A stretch of DNA of 64,000 bases, taken from assembly GCA_903823025.1 (NCBI GenBank), contig CAIJRK010000027.1:1-64000 (forward strand). The letters are read 5' to 3'. Positions 6,282-15,674 of this stretch are shown one piece after another. The stretch's first letter is position 1. Each line of letters begins with the position of its first letter. The position numbers and the translations under genes were made by a program. The DNA is from an uncultured beta proteobacterium. GTDB lineage: Bacteria; Pseudomonadota; Gammaproteobacteria; Burkholderiales; Burkholderiaceae_C. The notes beneath the pieces are model-generated. The model searched no databases, was not told where the DNA came from, and saw only the letters and a program-made list of their open reading frames with translations.

Positions 6282-9200
6282 TTAAACCAGAGCGGTAAAG
6301 TTAGCGGTAGCCAGATCACCAACTGCAACACCTGTCAAGGTAGCTAGCAAATGAATGTCAGCAATATCGATAACGGCATCGGCAACAGCGCTGGTGCCAT
6401 CAGCCTTGGTCAACGTAGAGTCATAGCTATACACATAAGCATTGCCAGCTTGGTAAGCAACAATGTAGCCAGCGCCAAAGGCGGCAGTGGCAACGCCAGC
6501 TGAGAAAGTTGAAGCTTCCAAAACTACAGCAGTAGCGACATCAGCAACCAAATTCTGAGCTTTCAAAGCGGAAAACAGCGCTGAACCGTCGTTTTGAGCT
6601 GACAGACCTGTACCAGTAAAACCGATATTTATCTCAGTAATTTGGTCTTTACCAAGAGACAACTTACTACTAGCAATAGCAACCGCATTCACAAAGTCAG
6701 TCCCAGTTAATGCTCCAGCCGTAAGAATATCGTAACCAGCCGTTGCGATAGGGCCGGCAGTGAAGCCAGTAATCGTGGCGTGACCAGTAGCGGCGCTTAG
6801 AGTAACGGTATCGTTACCACCGGCAGCCAGAGAAATCTGGTTGAAGCCTGCACCACCCGCGAAGATGTCGTTAGCAGAACCACCTGAAATGATGTCGTTG
6901 CCAGCACCGCCAGTAATGGTGGTCTTACCCGTTGCGGAACCAATCAAAGTGATTGCATCTGCACCCGTAAATGCGCCAATATCAATCTTATTGGCAGCGG
7001 CAGCCGTAACCAGACTCAAATCAACCGTGCGAATACCAGAAGTGTAAGCACCAGCGGCAAGCGTAATGTCTACCGCTGCAGTGTTAGCAACAGCCTTGAT
7101 CGTTTCGACGCTTGAAATGTTAGTGAACAAATCGCCAACAACAATCGATGCGGCAGTACCTGTAACACCAACCGACAGCACGTCAGTACCAGCACCACCC
7201 ACGATGGTGTCATTCGAGAACGAGGTAGCAGTTACGACGAAGGTGTCGTTGCCAGAACCACCTGTCAGGGTATCTGGCCCAATAGAGCCGGTCATGGTAA
7301 TGCCCGAAGTAAACGCTGCAGCATTCACTACGTTACTCCCACCAACAGTGATATCACCACTCAAATCGACAGCAGTAATTCCGGCTGTTTGAGCGCTCAG
7401 GTTCAGGTTGAGCGTAATAGCGGCAGCGCTTGCGCCAGCGGTAATCTTCTCAACACTCGACAGGGTCGCCCAGTTGCTGCCAATGGCAACAGTTAGAGCG
7501 TCAGCCGCAGTTAGTTGAATCGCATCGATACCAGCACCACCAACGATTGTGTCAATCATCGTGCCATCTGTATGGAACAAGTTGCCAGCAAGTGCATAAG
7601 CAAACGTGTCAGCTTTTGCACCGCCAGTCAAGACATCCGCAAAGGCTGATCCAGTAATGGTATTTTTAGCAGCCGACACACCGGTAATAGCAATGCCTGC
7701 CGTATTTGCGTTGGCATCGGTCACAAACGTCATGAGTTCAATACTCGTCGCCGCTGCGGCGGAACCCACCAGCGTGCTTAAGTTGACAACCGTATCAGTA
7801 GGCGCAACGATGACGGCGACAAAGCTTGCATTCAGAGTACCTGCCGAAACAACGCTGTACGTTTGAGCGGACAACAAGCTAGCCTGGATTTGTTGACCAA
7901 CTGCAGGAGTAGCAGTTCCAGCAAATTGAATCGTTTCAACACCGGAAAGCGAAACGCTACCAGTCGTGCCCTTAACAAGCTGTGTACCTGCCTGGAACTT
8001 CAACGTGTCAGCAGTGCCTTCGCCCAAGTCAATGCTGGTAACTGCGTTTGCAGTAGAAATACCAGTCGCCAATGTCACGGTATCGTTACCGCTACCGGTA
8101 GCGATAGCCAAATTGGATGTAACAACGTTAGCCAAATCCAAAACATCGTTGCCCGAGCCGGTTTTAAGACTACTCAAACCTGCCGTGCTAAACGTTGTAA
8201 CAGTCGTCACAGCACCAGTGACTGCTGAAGCATCAAGTGCTGCCGCAGCCAGTGTTGCGGCTGTGTCTAGCTTGACTGCACCAGAACCGGTAATCGTCAA
8301 GGTGCCGGTGCCAACTGTGTTGATCCCGGTTAAGGTCATGCCATTGATACCCGTGTTGATGGTCACATTGGCGTTAGCAACAGAAGCATTAATACCACCA
8401 ATGCTTGAGGCGCTAGCAGTGCCAGTAGCAGTTGCATCGATAGATGCGTCAATAGTGACCGTTTTGGCTTGGGTAATAGTAATACCAGTCAAATTGACAG
8501 CACTAGCGTCACGCTTCGCATCATCAAGCTTGATCGTGACGGCATTTGTAGCGGCACTTGAAGCTGATCCGACGGCAACTAGCGCAGCAGCCTGACTAGC
8601 CGTGTATGTAATTTCTTGCCCGTTGACAACGGTATATAGATGGGTAGCAGCGCCGGTCACCTTCAGCACGTCAACCTTATCGCCTTTGCTCAGATCAACG
8701 GCGGCTGTAGAGGCTCCACTGATCTCGACCGTGACGATGCCAGCTGTGGTCGTATCGTAAACGTTCAGTGAACCAGCCGCACTCTCTGAAGCAACCTTGA
8801 GCGTGACGTTATTCGCACCTGTCACCGTCACATCGGTCAAAGCTATTTGAGCAGCAGCTACGGTATAGGTTGCTGCAGCACCATTGCCAGAAAGAGTCAA
8901 GGCAGCAATAGCCGCACCGCCATTGATCTCGGAAGAACCGACAGATGACAAGTTAGCGCTGAGGGCGGCAGTCGTCGCGATGACGACAGTACCACCTGCC
9001 ACGGCCTTAACAGAACCTCCACCCGTGCTGGCGACAGTAATATCACCGGTTGCCTTCAGATCCATAACAACTGCCGCAGTCGCAGCACCGACCGTCAACT
9101 TGCCGCCCTTGGCATCAGCCAGGATAACTGTGGCTGCTGCAGCGTTAACAGTTGCCGCTTTCTCCGCAGTAACGGTGACAACGCCCGAGTTGGCAACCGT

Positions 9201-10226
9201 AGCCGTGAGATAACCCGCACCTTGAACAGTCACATTGCCTGTCGTGCCGCCTGTCACACCCACTACAGTAGCAACGCCTGCACTACCGACTGCCTTAGCA
9301 TCAACAGTGACGTTGCGGACTGCAACGGTGGCGACATCAATCGTTGTGAAATCGGTTGACGCAGTCACGGTGGCGTTGTTGCTACCCAATGCGGCAACAT
9401 TCAAACCTGTTATTGCAGTGATTGCTTTGGTGACATCAAACTTATATTCTTTAACACCAGAGAAGTTAGTGGCATCAAAATCCAGCGTCGTGGTGTCGGC
9501 GGGAATCGGCACTGCGGCGCCTAGAGCAGTTACAGCATCCACGTTAACCAAGATTGTTTCGATATTACGCACCGAACCAGAATTTGTCGACGTAACATCC
9601 TTCTCAACTGTCAGCGTGAAGGTGTCCGCATCCGTCGTTGACGTGTCCATAATGGCATCGCCGACGTGGTAAGTGGTGTTCGCATCCGTCGCCGACAACA
9701 CCCCTGTGAAGTTATCCGAAGCGGACGTGCCGTTCAGCGTTTCTGTCATGCTGCTAGTCAACGCCGTGGAGTTGACAGGGGTTGTTGAACCACCCGCAGT
9801 CGTTGTGCCATCTGAATTGACGCCAACGTTAGCCGTGCCGTCAGCCACTGTCGAACCAGTAGGAACAGCAGTCAGACCCAACGACGTTGTCGCAAATTCC
9901 GTGAAAGATTTGATCGTGCCGGCTGTGCCGGTCAGTGGGTTGCCGCCCAGTTCAAACGAAAAGTTGTTGGCACCCAGAATATTGACGATGCCGCCATTGC
10001 TCAGTGTCAACTGAATCACGTTAGCGCCAACTTTGCTGCTTGTAATCGTCAAGCCACCAATAAGTTGGAGCGTGTTAGCGCCCAACGTGTCGGAGATGCT
10101 GATTGATTGACCCGCTGTCAGACCAGAGGGAGACAAAATGTATTTGTCATTGCCCGCACCTGCACCGACGATAGCGGAGTCAGTTGCTTGCAAAATGTTG
10201 ATGTCGTTACCAGTAGTAAAAGCCAT
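6282..10226 (-). CDS. Giant RTX/S-layer-like secreted protein (1314 aa)
   Basis: The product is rich in Ala, Thr, Val and Gly, contains no recognisable enzyme domain, and is built of beta-strand repeats. RTX-type calcium-binding stretches occur at about residues 720 (TGSGNDVLDLANV), 1040 (LTGGSGNDTFVV) and in the region 1130-1160 (TGGAGNDIISGGSANDIFAG). There is no N-terminal signal peptide; such proteins leave by type I secretion using a C-terminal signal, and the C-terminus here is hydrophobic and ends in FTALV. Length and composition fit S-layer proteins such as RsaA. GGAG lies 7-10 bases before the ATG. It is the second gene of a tandem pair. Being the main surface protein is inference. 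Confidence 0.85.
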   Translation of the reverse strand: MAFTTGNDINILQATDSAIVGAGAGNDKYILSPSGLTAGQSISISDTLGANTLQLIGGLTITSSKVGANVIQLTLSNGGIVNILGANNFSFELGGNPLTGTAGTIKSFTEFATTSLGLTAVPTGSTVADGTANVGVNSDGTTTAGGSTTPVNSTALTSSMTETLNGTSASDNFTGVLSATDANTTYHVGDAIMDTSTTDADTFTLTVEKDVTSTNSGSVRNIETILVNVDAVTALGAAVPIPADTTTLDFDATNFSGVKEYKFDVTKAITAITGLNVAALGSNNATVTASTDFTTIDVATVAVRNVTVDAKAVGSAGVATVVGVTGGTTGNVTVQGAGYLTATVANSGVVTVTAEKAATVNAAAATVILADAKGGKLTVGAATAAVVMDLKATGDITVASTGGGSVKAVAGGTVVIATTAALSANLSSVGSSEINGGAAIAALTLSGNGAAATYTVAAAQIALTDVTVTGANNVTLKVASESAAGSLNVYDTTTAGIVTVEISGASTAAVDLSKGDKVDVLKVTGAATHLYTVVNGQEITYTASQAAALVAVGSASSAATNAVTIKLDDAKRDASAVNLTGITITQAKTVTIDASIDATATGTASASSIGGINASVANANVTINTGINGMTLTGINTVGTGTLTITGSGAVKLDTAATLAAAALDASAVTGAVTTVTTFSTAGLSSLKTGSGNDVLDLANVVTSNLAIATGSGNDTVTLATGISTANAVTSIDLGEGTADTLKFQAGTQLVKGTTGSVSLSGVETIQFAGTATPAVGQQIQASLLSAQTYSVVSAGTLNASFVAVIVAPTDTVVNLSTLVGSAAAATSIELMTFVTDANANTAGIAITGVSAAKNTITGSAFADVLTGGAKADTFAYALAGNLFHTDGTMIDTIVGGAGIDAIQLTAADALTVAIGSNWATLSSVEKITAGASAAAITLNLNLSAQTAGITAVDLSGDITVGGSNVVNAAAFTSGITMTGSIGPDTLTGGSGNDTFVVTATSFSNDTIVGGAGTDVLSVGVTGTAASIVVGDLFTNISSVETIKAVANTAAVDITLAAGAYTSGIRTVDLSLVTAAAANKIDIGAFTGADAITLIGSATGKTTITGGAGNDIISGGSANDIFAGGAGFNQISLAAGGNDTVTLSAATGHATITGFTAGPIATAGYDILTAGALTGTDFVNAVAIASSKLSLGKDQITEINIGFTGTGLSAQNDGSALFSALKAQNLVADVATAVVLEASTFSAGVATAAFGAGYIVAYQAGNAYVYSYDSTLTKADGTSAVADAVIDIADIHLLATLTGVAVGDLATANFTALV

Positions 10227-10257
10227 TTAAATGCTCCAATGAATTAATAAATAAACA

Positions 10258-10279
10258 CCCCCAACCCAAGGGAAGGGGG
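10258..10279. terminator. Intergenic GC hairpin between the two S-layer-like genes
   Basis: CCCCC-AA-CCC / GGG-AA-GGGGG form an interrupted stem within the 63-bp gap. No T-run follows, so it may be an RNA stability or partial-termination element that sets the ratio of the two proteins. Confidence 0.45.
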
Positions 10280-10289
10280 GATTGGTAAG

Positions 10290-13200
10290 TTAGATAACGT
10301 TGATGTTGATCAAAGCTGCATCGGATACACCCGTCAACGTCACGGCCACAACATCGCCATTGGCATCAGCGCCAAAGTTGATAACTGTTTCGTTCGTGAT
10401 GACGTTGGTTTGAACCGAGATGCCATCCACGCCATTGAGGGCGTCAAGTGTAGTGGCACCCAGTGCGGTGATGCTGTTAATAGTCAACAAGTCAATGGTT
10501 GTTGCCGAGGCGTTGGTCTCGAAGCCTGAGACGATGATTTGCGTGTTGTCAGTCAGTGCCAAGGCGGCAGCCACATCAAACGTGAACACTTCAGCAACAT
10601 CAGCAGTGGCAGCCACCGTAGCAGTCGTGCCGGGTGTCAGAACAATGCTTGTACCTGGCACAACCGTACCACCACCATCAACAGTCACGGTAGAACCAAA
10701 GTCAACCGTGCTGATGAGCGTAGCTGCTGTGAAGTCTTTCGTGGTGTTGGTAGAAGTGCCGTTGAACGACAACTCAAACACTTTGTATTCGCCAAGGTTC
10801 AGGTTGTTTTCAACCATCACAACAGCCTTGCCAATACCGCCCACCAAAGTGGTGGTGGTGTAGGCGTTAGCTGCATCCAATGTGGCGGCAGTCAGGCCAG
10901 CGTAGTCAGCAGCGCCGGTGTTGGTCGAGTTGATGGCGGCCAGCAGTGTGGCACCCGTCAAATTGGCAAACGTGTTGGTCGTTGTGAATGTCGCTGTGTG
11001 CACTGTGGTCGAATTGGCTTCAACGGTTGCGTCAGTGTTCGTCGTTTGTGTAACCAGGTTCAGGTTATTGAAGTACGACGAGAAGTCGAGTGTGTCATGT
11101 GCTGCGCTGGTCGCGTCTGCCGTGAAGTTCACGATAGATTTCAGACCCAGGTCGTAGCCTGTGAACACAACTTTGTCGTTGCTGTTAGCGCCAGTGCCCA
11201 GCACCAACACGTCATTGCCTGCACCCAGGTTGATGGTGTTGTCGCTTTGCGCAACGCCGTTTGCGCCAGCCAGCTCAACATTGCCTGCTTCAGCCAATTG
11301 CGCTGTGTAGTCAGTGTTGTTGGCAGTCATGGCGGCCAGCACTTGTGTCGAGGTAGAACCTGCGGCCAAGCCGTAAGCGGCAATCAGACCCGACAATTCA
11401 GCAGCGCTGAACACGGTCGTTGCTGCAGGTGCAGTAATCGACACGCCAAAGCCACCGTTGGTCAAGTCGTTGGAATGCACACCGTCGATCAGCGCTGTCA
11501 CCACCAAGGTGTTGGCAGGGCCGTCTGTAGCCAACAGCAATTTGCTCAAAACAGGGTCGCTGTTAATGGCAGATTTGATGGCTTGGTTCACTTGCAAGTC
11601 GCTGGTTTTGTAACCGGTGCTGGCCACGTTAACTGTCGATTCAAAGCCCATGAACGTGATTTTTACGGCACCGTTGTACAGGTTGGTCGATGTGTTGGCA
11701 GAAGATTGCAGGTCAGCCAGTGTGCGTTCAGCATTGGTAGCAAGCACGTAATCAGTGCCGGTACCAACAACACCAACAGCCATTTGGTTAGCGGTGTTCA
11801 ACACAAACACGGCTTTGGAAGCGCCGGTGTTGTCTGTGTACACGGTGTCGTTGCCAGAGCCAGCGTCAATCTTGACGTTGCCAGCACCGAAGGTACGAAT
11901 GGTGTCGTTGCCAGCACCACCGTTGATGGACACATTAGCGTTCAGGGCTTGGTTGGCGTACCAAGCGTCTGCGTTACCCGTCAATGCGCTGTTCACAATG
12001 GTCAGGCTGATGTTGTCATCACCCGCACCACCGTTGGCGGTGAACGTGAAGTCTTCACGACCGACAACGATAGAACTGTTGCTAGCGAGCACTGCACCAT
12101 CAATGACAACATTCATGGTGTCGTTGTTTGCACTACCGGTGTACACAAAATCGACATTGTCAGCAGCAGCAACACCCGTGTCTGTCACGTTGATGTACTT
12201 GGCAATTGACTCAGTGGTGATTTCAGCATTCAAAGTCAGCTTGCCTTGCAAGGCAGCTGCATTGAAGGTTTGCACGTCTTTCAGGGCATCAGTCACAACA
12301 CCAACGGTGTTGTGGTTGCCGATGATCAGGTCAGCAAAAGAGGTTTGGCCTGTGGTTGTCTTGCTGACAACGTTGACTTCTTCCAGCGTGTTGTTGGTGG
12401 ACTGCAAAGAGGCCAGGCTGCTGAATTGAGTGGCATTGCCTTCAACGGAGATGTTGAAACGTTCAACACCTTCTTTGATGGCGGATTTGGAGTAATCCCA
12501 AACGTTGTTCATGTCGGTGGACATGCCGCCGATGGTCAAGTCGCCGCCTTCAGCGCCACGACCTGCTTTGTACAGTTCGACATTGACAGTGACGAGGTCA
12601 ACAATAGTGGTTGGCACTTCGTTGCTGATCACAGCAAACACGTCGTACTGACCAGGAGCGTCTGACGAGGTGCTGAAGCCGCTGGCATCAACACTGGAAG
12701 TTGCCGACGACAGCACGATGGCTGGTGCAGGAACTGGCAGTTTCGTACCGTCAAGACCTTCTGTTCTGAACAGGGTGGTGCTCAGAGTAATTTCCAGGCC
12801 CTTCAGTGAAGTGTCTGTTTGTGCAGCCAATGTCAACGCGCCTTTCAGCAGCGCTGTGTAGCCAGCCCAAGTGCCGTCAGTTTCCTGGAAGGCAACCAAT
12901 TGAGCGGCAGTGATCTTGACAGTTTTGGCAACGCCATTAACGGTGAATTGAATACCGTCATTTTGGATGTTGGCGAGGGGTTTGGCCGCGTCAACTGCAG
13001 CGCCTTCACGGTCTTCCAGGAAGTAGTAAGCGTTGTCAGTGGACGACTGGCCGGACAACAGGTAGTCGTTGTCAAACAGAACTGTCAAATCGGACTCAGC
13101 ATCGACAGCAGCGTCGTTGCCGGTGTGGTCCATACGGACCGTCACGGAATCAGTATTGCGGGCACCCGAATACACGCCGTCATTTTGCAATGTGGTCAGA

Positions 13201-14141
13201 TTTTGGATAATCAGGTTGGCATCGCTGTGCACGGAACCGACGGTGGTCAAACCGAGCATGTCTTTGGCGTTGATGGTGACGGTGTTGCTTTGAGCAGAAC
13301 CGGCAGCGGTGCTGTCAGTGACGTCCAGGGCTGTGAACAAGGCGTTTTCAACGGACACCGAAGTGATCTTGATGCCAGCAGCAGGGCCTGCATTCAAGGC
13401 GGAAGCCGCTTGAACAACAGCGTTCAGGGTGTCGTTACCAGCACCACCGTTGATACGGTCGCCTGTTGCCAATTGGTTGGTTTGTTCACCATTGACGTTT
13501 TGAACGACTTGAGCGGTGAAGGTGTCGTTGCCGGAGGTGCCGGTCAGGTTGTCCCAGCCCGTTGTGAGCGTGGTGGTGGTGCTTGGAGTTTCAGTACCGG
13601 TGCTGGCAACCACGGTGTCAGCAACAATGTTGTGCACGGATTCTGTGGTTGGCAATGTGGCGGCGTCGCTGGTCACGGCTTTGAGCCAAGCTTTAACAGC
13701 TTGTGAACCGGCAACAGTGGTGGTTTCGTAACCAATGATCGACGCGTTGGTGTCGAGCGAATTGGTGAAAGAGGTAGCAGCAGCCACCTTGTTGGCGATG
13801 TTGACTTTGTCGTCGTTTTGAGCGCCGGTCACGATGGCGTTGGCGATTTGGCCAATGTCAAAAGTGCCGTTGGAGAGACGCAGGCCCCAGTAGGACAAGG
13901 CATCAGGCTCAGCAGCGCGGTTGAACAGATTTTGGTAAATCGTTTCAATGATGGTGGAAGGTGTCTTGCCTGCATACAAATCAGTGTATTCAGCGGAGGC
14001 ACCAAAAGCGGCCAACACAGGAGCAACGCCGCCTGCTTGGGTTGCTTGGTCGTTCCAGTATTGCAGACCGTTAAAGTCTGCAGGACGGTTGAAAAAGGCA
14101 ACGTATGCCTGTTGAATTTCGCTATCGAATGTGCCGGCCAT
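10290..14141 (-). CDS. Giant DUF4214/RTX S-layer-like secreted protein (1283 aa)
   Basis: Residues about 8-115 form a DUF4214 domain (AYVAFFNRPADFNGLQYWND, then IIETIYQNLFNRAAEPDALS), a module common at the ends of S-layer and large type I-secreted proteins. The rest is low-complexity beta structure with RTX repeats at about 230 (INGGAGNDTLNAV) and in the region 750-790 (INGGAGNDTIRTF, IDAGSGNDTVYT). There is no signal peptide. The ATG follows AGGAG at good distance. It is the first gene of the pair and is preceded by a CRP-like palindrome and a terminator-like hairpin. Long frames on the opposite strand over both genes are shadows of the repetitive coding sequence. Confidence 0.85.
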   Translation of the reverse strand: MAGTFDSEIQQAYVAFFNRPADFNGLQYWNDQATQAGGVAPVLAAFGASAEYTDLYAGKTPSTIIETIYQNLFNRAAEPDALSYWGLRLSNGTFDIGQIANAIVTGAQNDDKVNIANKVAAATSFTNSLDTNASIIGYETTTVAGSQAVKAWLKAVTSDAATLPTTESVHNIVADTVVASTGTETPSTTTTLTTGWDNLTGTSGNDTFTAQVVQNVNGEQTNQLATGDRINGGAGNDTLNAVVQAASALNAGPAAGIKITSVSVENALFTALDVTDSTAAGSAQSNTVTINAKDMLGLTTVGSVHSDANLIIQNLTTLQNDGVYSGARNTDSVTVRMDHTGNDAAVDAESDLTVLFDNDYLLSGQSSTDNAYYFLEDREGAAVDAAKPLANIQNDGIQFTVNGVAKTVKITAAQLVAFQETDGTWAGYTALLKGALTLAAQTDTSLKGLEITLSTTLFRTEGLDGTKLPVPAPAIVLSSATSSVDASGFSTSSDAPGQYDVFAVISNEVPTTIVDLVTVNVELYKAGRGAEGGDLTIGGMSTDMNNVWDYSKSAIKEGVERFNISVEGNATQFSSLASLQSTNNTLEEVNVVSKTTTGQTSFADLIIGNHNTVGVVTDALKDVQTFNAAALQGKLTLNAEITTESIAKYINVTDTGVAAADNVDFVYTGSANNDTMNVVIDGAVLASNSSIVVGREDFTFTANGGAGDDNISLTIVNSALTGNADAWYANQALNANVSINGGAGNDTIRTFGAGNVKIDAGSGNDTVYTDNTGASKAVFVLNTANQMAVGVVGTGTDYVLATNAERTLADLQSSANTSTNLYNGAVKITFMGFESTVNVASTGYKTSDLQVNQAIKSAINSDPVLSKLLLATDGPANTLVVTALIDGVHSNDLTNGGFGVSITAPAATTVFSAAELSGLIAAYGLAAGSTSTQVLAAMTANNTDYTAQLAEAGNVELAGANGVAQSDNTINLGAGNDVLVLGTGANSNDKVVFTGYDLGLKSIVNFTADATSAAHDTLDFSSYFNNLNLVTQTTNTDATVEANSTTVHTATFTTTNTFANLTGATLLAAINSTNTGAADYAGLTAATLDAANAYTTTTLVGGIGKAVVMVENNLNLGEYKVFELSFNGTSTNTTKDFTAATLISTVDFGSTVTVDGGGTVVPGTSIVLTPGTTATVAATADVAEVFTFDVAAALALTDNTQIIVSGFETNASATTIDLLTINSITALGATTLDALNGVDGISVQTNVITNETVINFGADANGDVVAVTLTGVSDAALININVI

Positions 14142-14170
14142 GAAGAGCTCCTGGATTAAAAAAGTACTTT

Positions 14171-14195
14171 AAAAAACCACTTGGCGACTGCCAAG
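14171..14195 (-). terminator. Terminator-like hairpin in the 5' leader of the S-layer-like operon
   Basis: On the minus strand CTTGGC-AGTC-GCCAAG is followed by TGG and six T. It ends 29 bp before the start codon at 14141. It could stop transcription from the upstream FecR gene, but any promoter near the palindrome at 14245 must also read through it, so an attenuator or a stabilising leader hairpin is possible. Confidence 0.5.
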
Positions 14196-14244
14196 CTCTG
14201 CAAGTTAATTTTGCATGTGGGGATCATTGCATGTACTGAAGCCG

Positions 14245-14272
14245 CTTAAATGTGACGCCAGTCACGTTTAAG
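14245..14272. promoter_or_regulatory. 28-bp near-perfect palindrome, CRP/FNR-type operator
   Basis: The left half CTTAAATGTGAC and the right half GTCACGTTTAAG are inverted around GCCA with one mismatch. It contains TGTGA-N6-TCACG, one base from the consensus TGTGA-N6-TCACA read by CRP. It lies 104-131 bp upstream of the S-layer-like start codon, after the FecR stop. The CRP-like protein at 26155-26886 has the residues that read this sequence in E. coli CRP. Confidence 0.65.
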
Positions 14273-14302
14273 CATTTAGCTTGTCGAGTGTTGTTTAGTG
14301 GT

Positions 14303-15586
14303 TTATTTAGTCCACGCGGTCACACCGCTGGCCACGCGCTGCGCATCAAGGCGGGTTTGAAACAGGTAGCTGGCCGTTAAATTCGGCTCGTTACTCAGGA
14401 CGCCGCGCACCACCATATTGGTAGGGTAGGTGAACTGGCTGTCACCCATCAGCTGCCCGTCACGGGTAATGCTGCCCTGGGCCTGGCGCGTAAAACGCTC
14501 GCTTTGGCTGACCAAATCGAACTGGGTGTTGAAGGTGGATTGGGCAAAGTTGACGTTGAGCTGCGCGTTTTCAAGGCTGGCTGCGGTGTAGGTGCGACTG
14601 CCTTCATTAAGGATGACCGCCTGGTGCTGACCCAGGGCAAAGCTGGCCGTGTTTTGCACAGGGGGCTGCCAGAGCGCGTTTTTGTCGCGCATGAGCAGGT
14701 AGTTGCCGCTAATCGCCAGAAGGTTGTAGGTTTTTTGCAACTCGCCGATGTTCAATTCAACGGGCTGGTCAAGCACGGCTTGCCAGCGTCCCCATATCAC
14801 TTGCGGCGGGCCGACTGCCGGGGTCACGGGTGCCACCCCCGATGGGGCTATCACCAATTGACTCAGGTTGCTGTTGTTAAGGGGCGGGCGGGTGTGCTCT
14901 GTGGGCATTTTTGAGGTGCCAGGCTCGTCGGGGCCGGGTGAGGCGTTCAGGTCAGGCGACAAAGTGCTGCCTTGCAAAATTTTGGGGGCCATTTGACCTC
15001 GCGTAATTTGCAGCACTTGTCCATTTGGGTTGGCAAATAGCTCTCGACTCAAATTGCCCTCGCAGGGGCCACTGCCTTCAGGGCGGCAGCTGCCGCTAAA
15101 GCCGCTTAACACCACGCCGCCCGCGCTCACCGCAATGCGGGTGAGGTCTTGGCTGGTGTACACGGTAAAGTCGGTGCCGCGCACGCCAATGGCCCCGACG
15201 GGGGTGTTGAAACGAAAGTTTTGTTTGGCATTTTTGACCGCGTCGCCAGAGATGTGGCGGGCCACGCCTTCTTGCAATTCGATCTTGATTCGGGTGTTGC
15301 TGGTTTGTGCGGGGTCAACGTGGTAGGCCACAATGCGGGCGCTGCTGTTGGGGCGCAGGATGAGAAAGCCGTTGTCAATGGTTTTCAGATAGATGTAGCC
15401 CGTGGCGCCGGTGCTCAGTTGGTCGCCCACTTGCACCGCGTGATCCAGCTTGACGGCTTGTTGCTGAATGCGCGCTTCGCCAGCAGCAAAGATAATACGA
15501 CCGGCCTCTTGGGCCAGCACGGCGGGGGCACCCAGGCAAATTAGCAGGCTGAACGCTATTTTTTTAAAATGTGACGTGACCATCAT
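14303..15586 (-). CDS. FecR-domain periplasmic/surface protein
   Basis: The mature protein of about 400 residues follows a clear signal peptide (ending LICLGAPAVLAQ). The FecR domain spans about residues 45-150 (GDQLSTGATGYIYLKTIDNG, SSARIVAYHV, RFNTPVGAIGVRGTDFTVYT). A Pro-rich linker precedes a C-terminal strand-rich domain. The family occurs either as ECF-sigma regulators or, as here without a sigma gene, as secreted proteins often found in genomes beside CHASE2-cyclase genes. The start is at 15586 or 15583 (GAAAGG precedes both); the frame runs further upstream only by chance. It is divergent from the beta-barrel gene across 88 bp. Confidence 0.8.
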   Translation of the reverse strand: MMVTSHFKKIAFSLLICLGAPAVLAQEAGRIIFAAGEARIQQQAVKLDHAVQVGDQLSTGATGYIYLKTIDNGFLILRPNSSARIVAYHVDPAQTSNTRIKIELQEGVARHISGDAVKNAKQNFRFNTPVGAIGVRGTDFTVYTSQDLTRIAVSAGGVVLSGFSGSCRPEGSGPCEGNLSRELFANPNGQVLQITRGQMAPKILQGSTLSPDLNASPGPDEPGTSKMPTEHTRPPLNNSNLSQLVIAPSGVAPVTPAVGPPQVIWGRWQAVLDQPVELNIGELQKTYNLLAISGNYLLMRDKNALWQPPVQNTASFALGQHQAVILNEGSRTYTAASLENAQLNVNFAQSTFNTQFDLVSQSERFTRQAQGSITRDGQLMGDSQFTYPTNMVVRGVLSNEPNLTASYLFQTRLDAQRVASGVTAWTK

Positions 15587-15674
15587 TAAACCTTTCTCAA
15601 AGATCGAGCATCTTAGATGTTCTTTCGTGCGCGGTGTTATCGGAGTGTTTTGTGGTTTTATCGGGGATATTCGT

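Noticed and set aside
7863..9672. Several plus-strand frames rich in Val/Ala/Pro opposite the 1314-aa gene
   Set aside because: They are shadows caused by the same biased repeats; no start signals and no family resemblance.
10539..12209. A 556-codon frame on the plus strand opposite the S-layer-like gene
   Set aside because: It is the antisense of a repetitive Thr/Ala/Val-rich coding sequence; the protein is Cys/His/Gln-rich without domain pattern or ribosome-binding site.
15468..15674. N-terminal extension of the barrel protein
   Set aside because: It would run antisense through the FecR signal peptide and place the barrel protein's own signal peptide far inside the protein.
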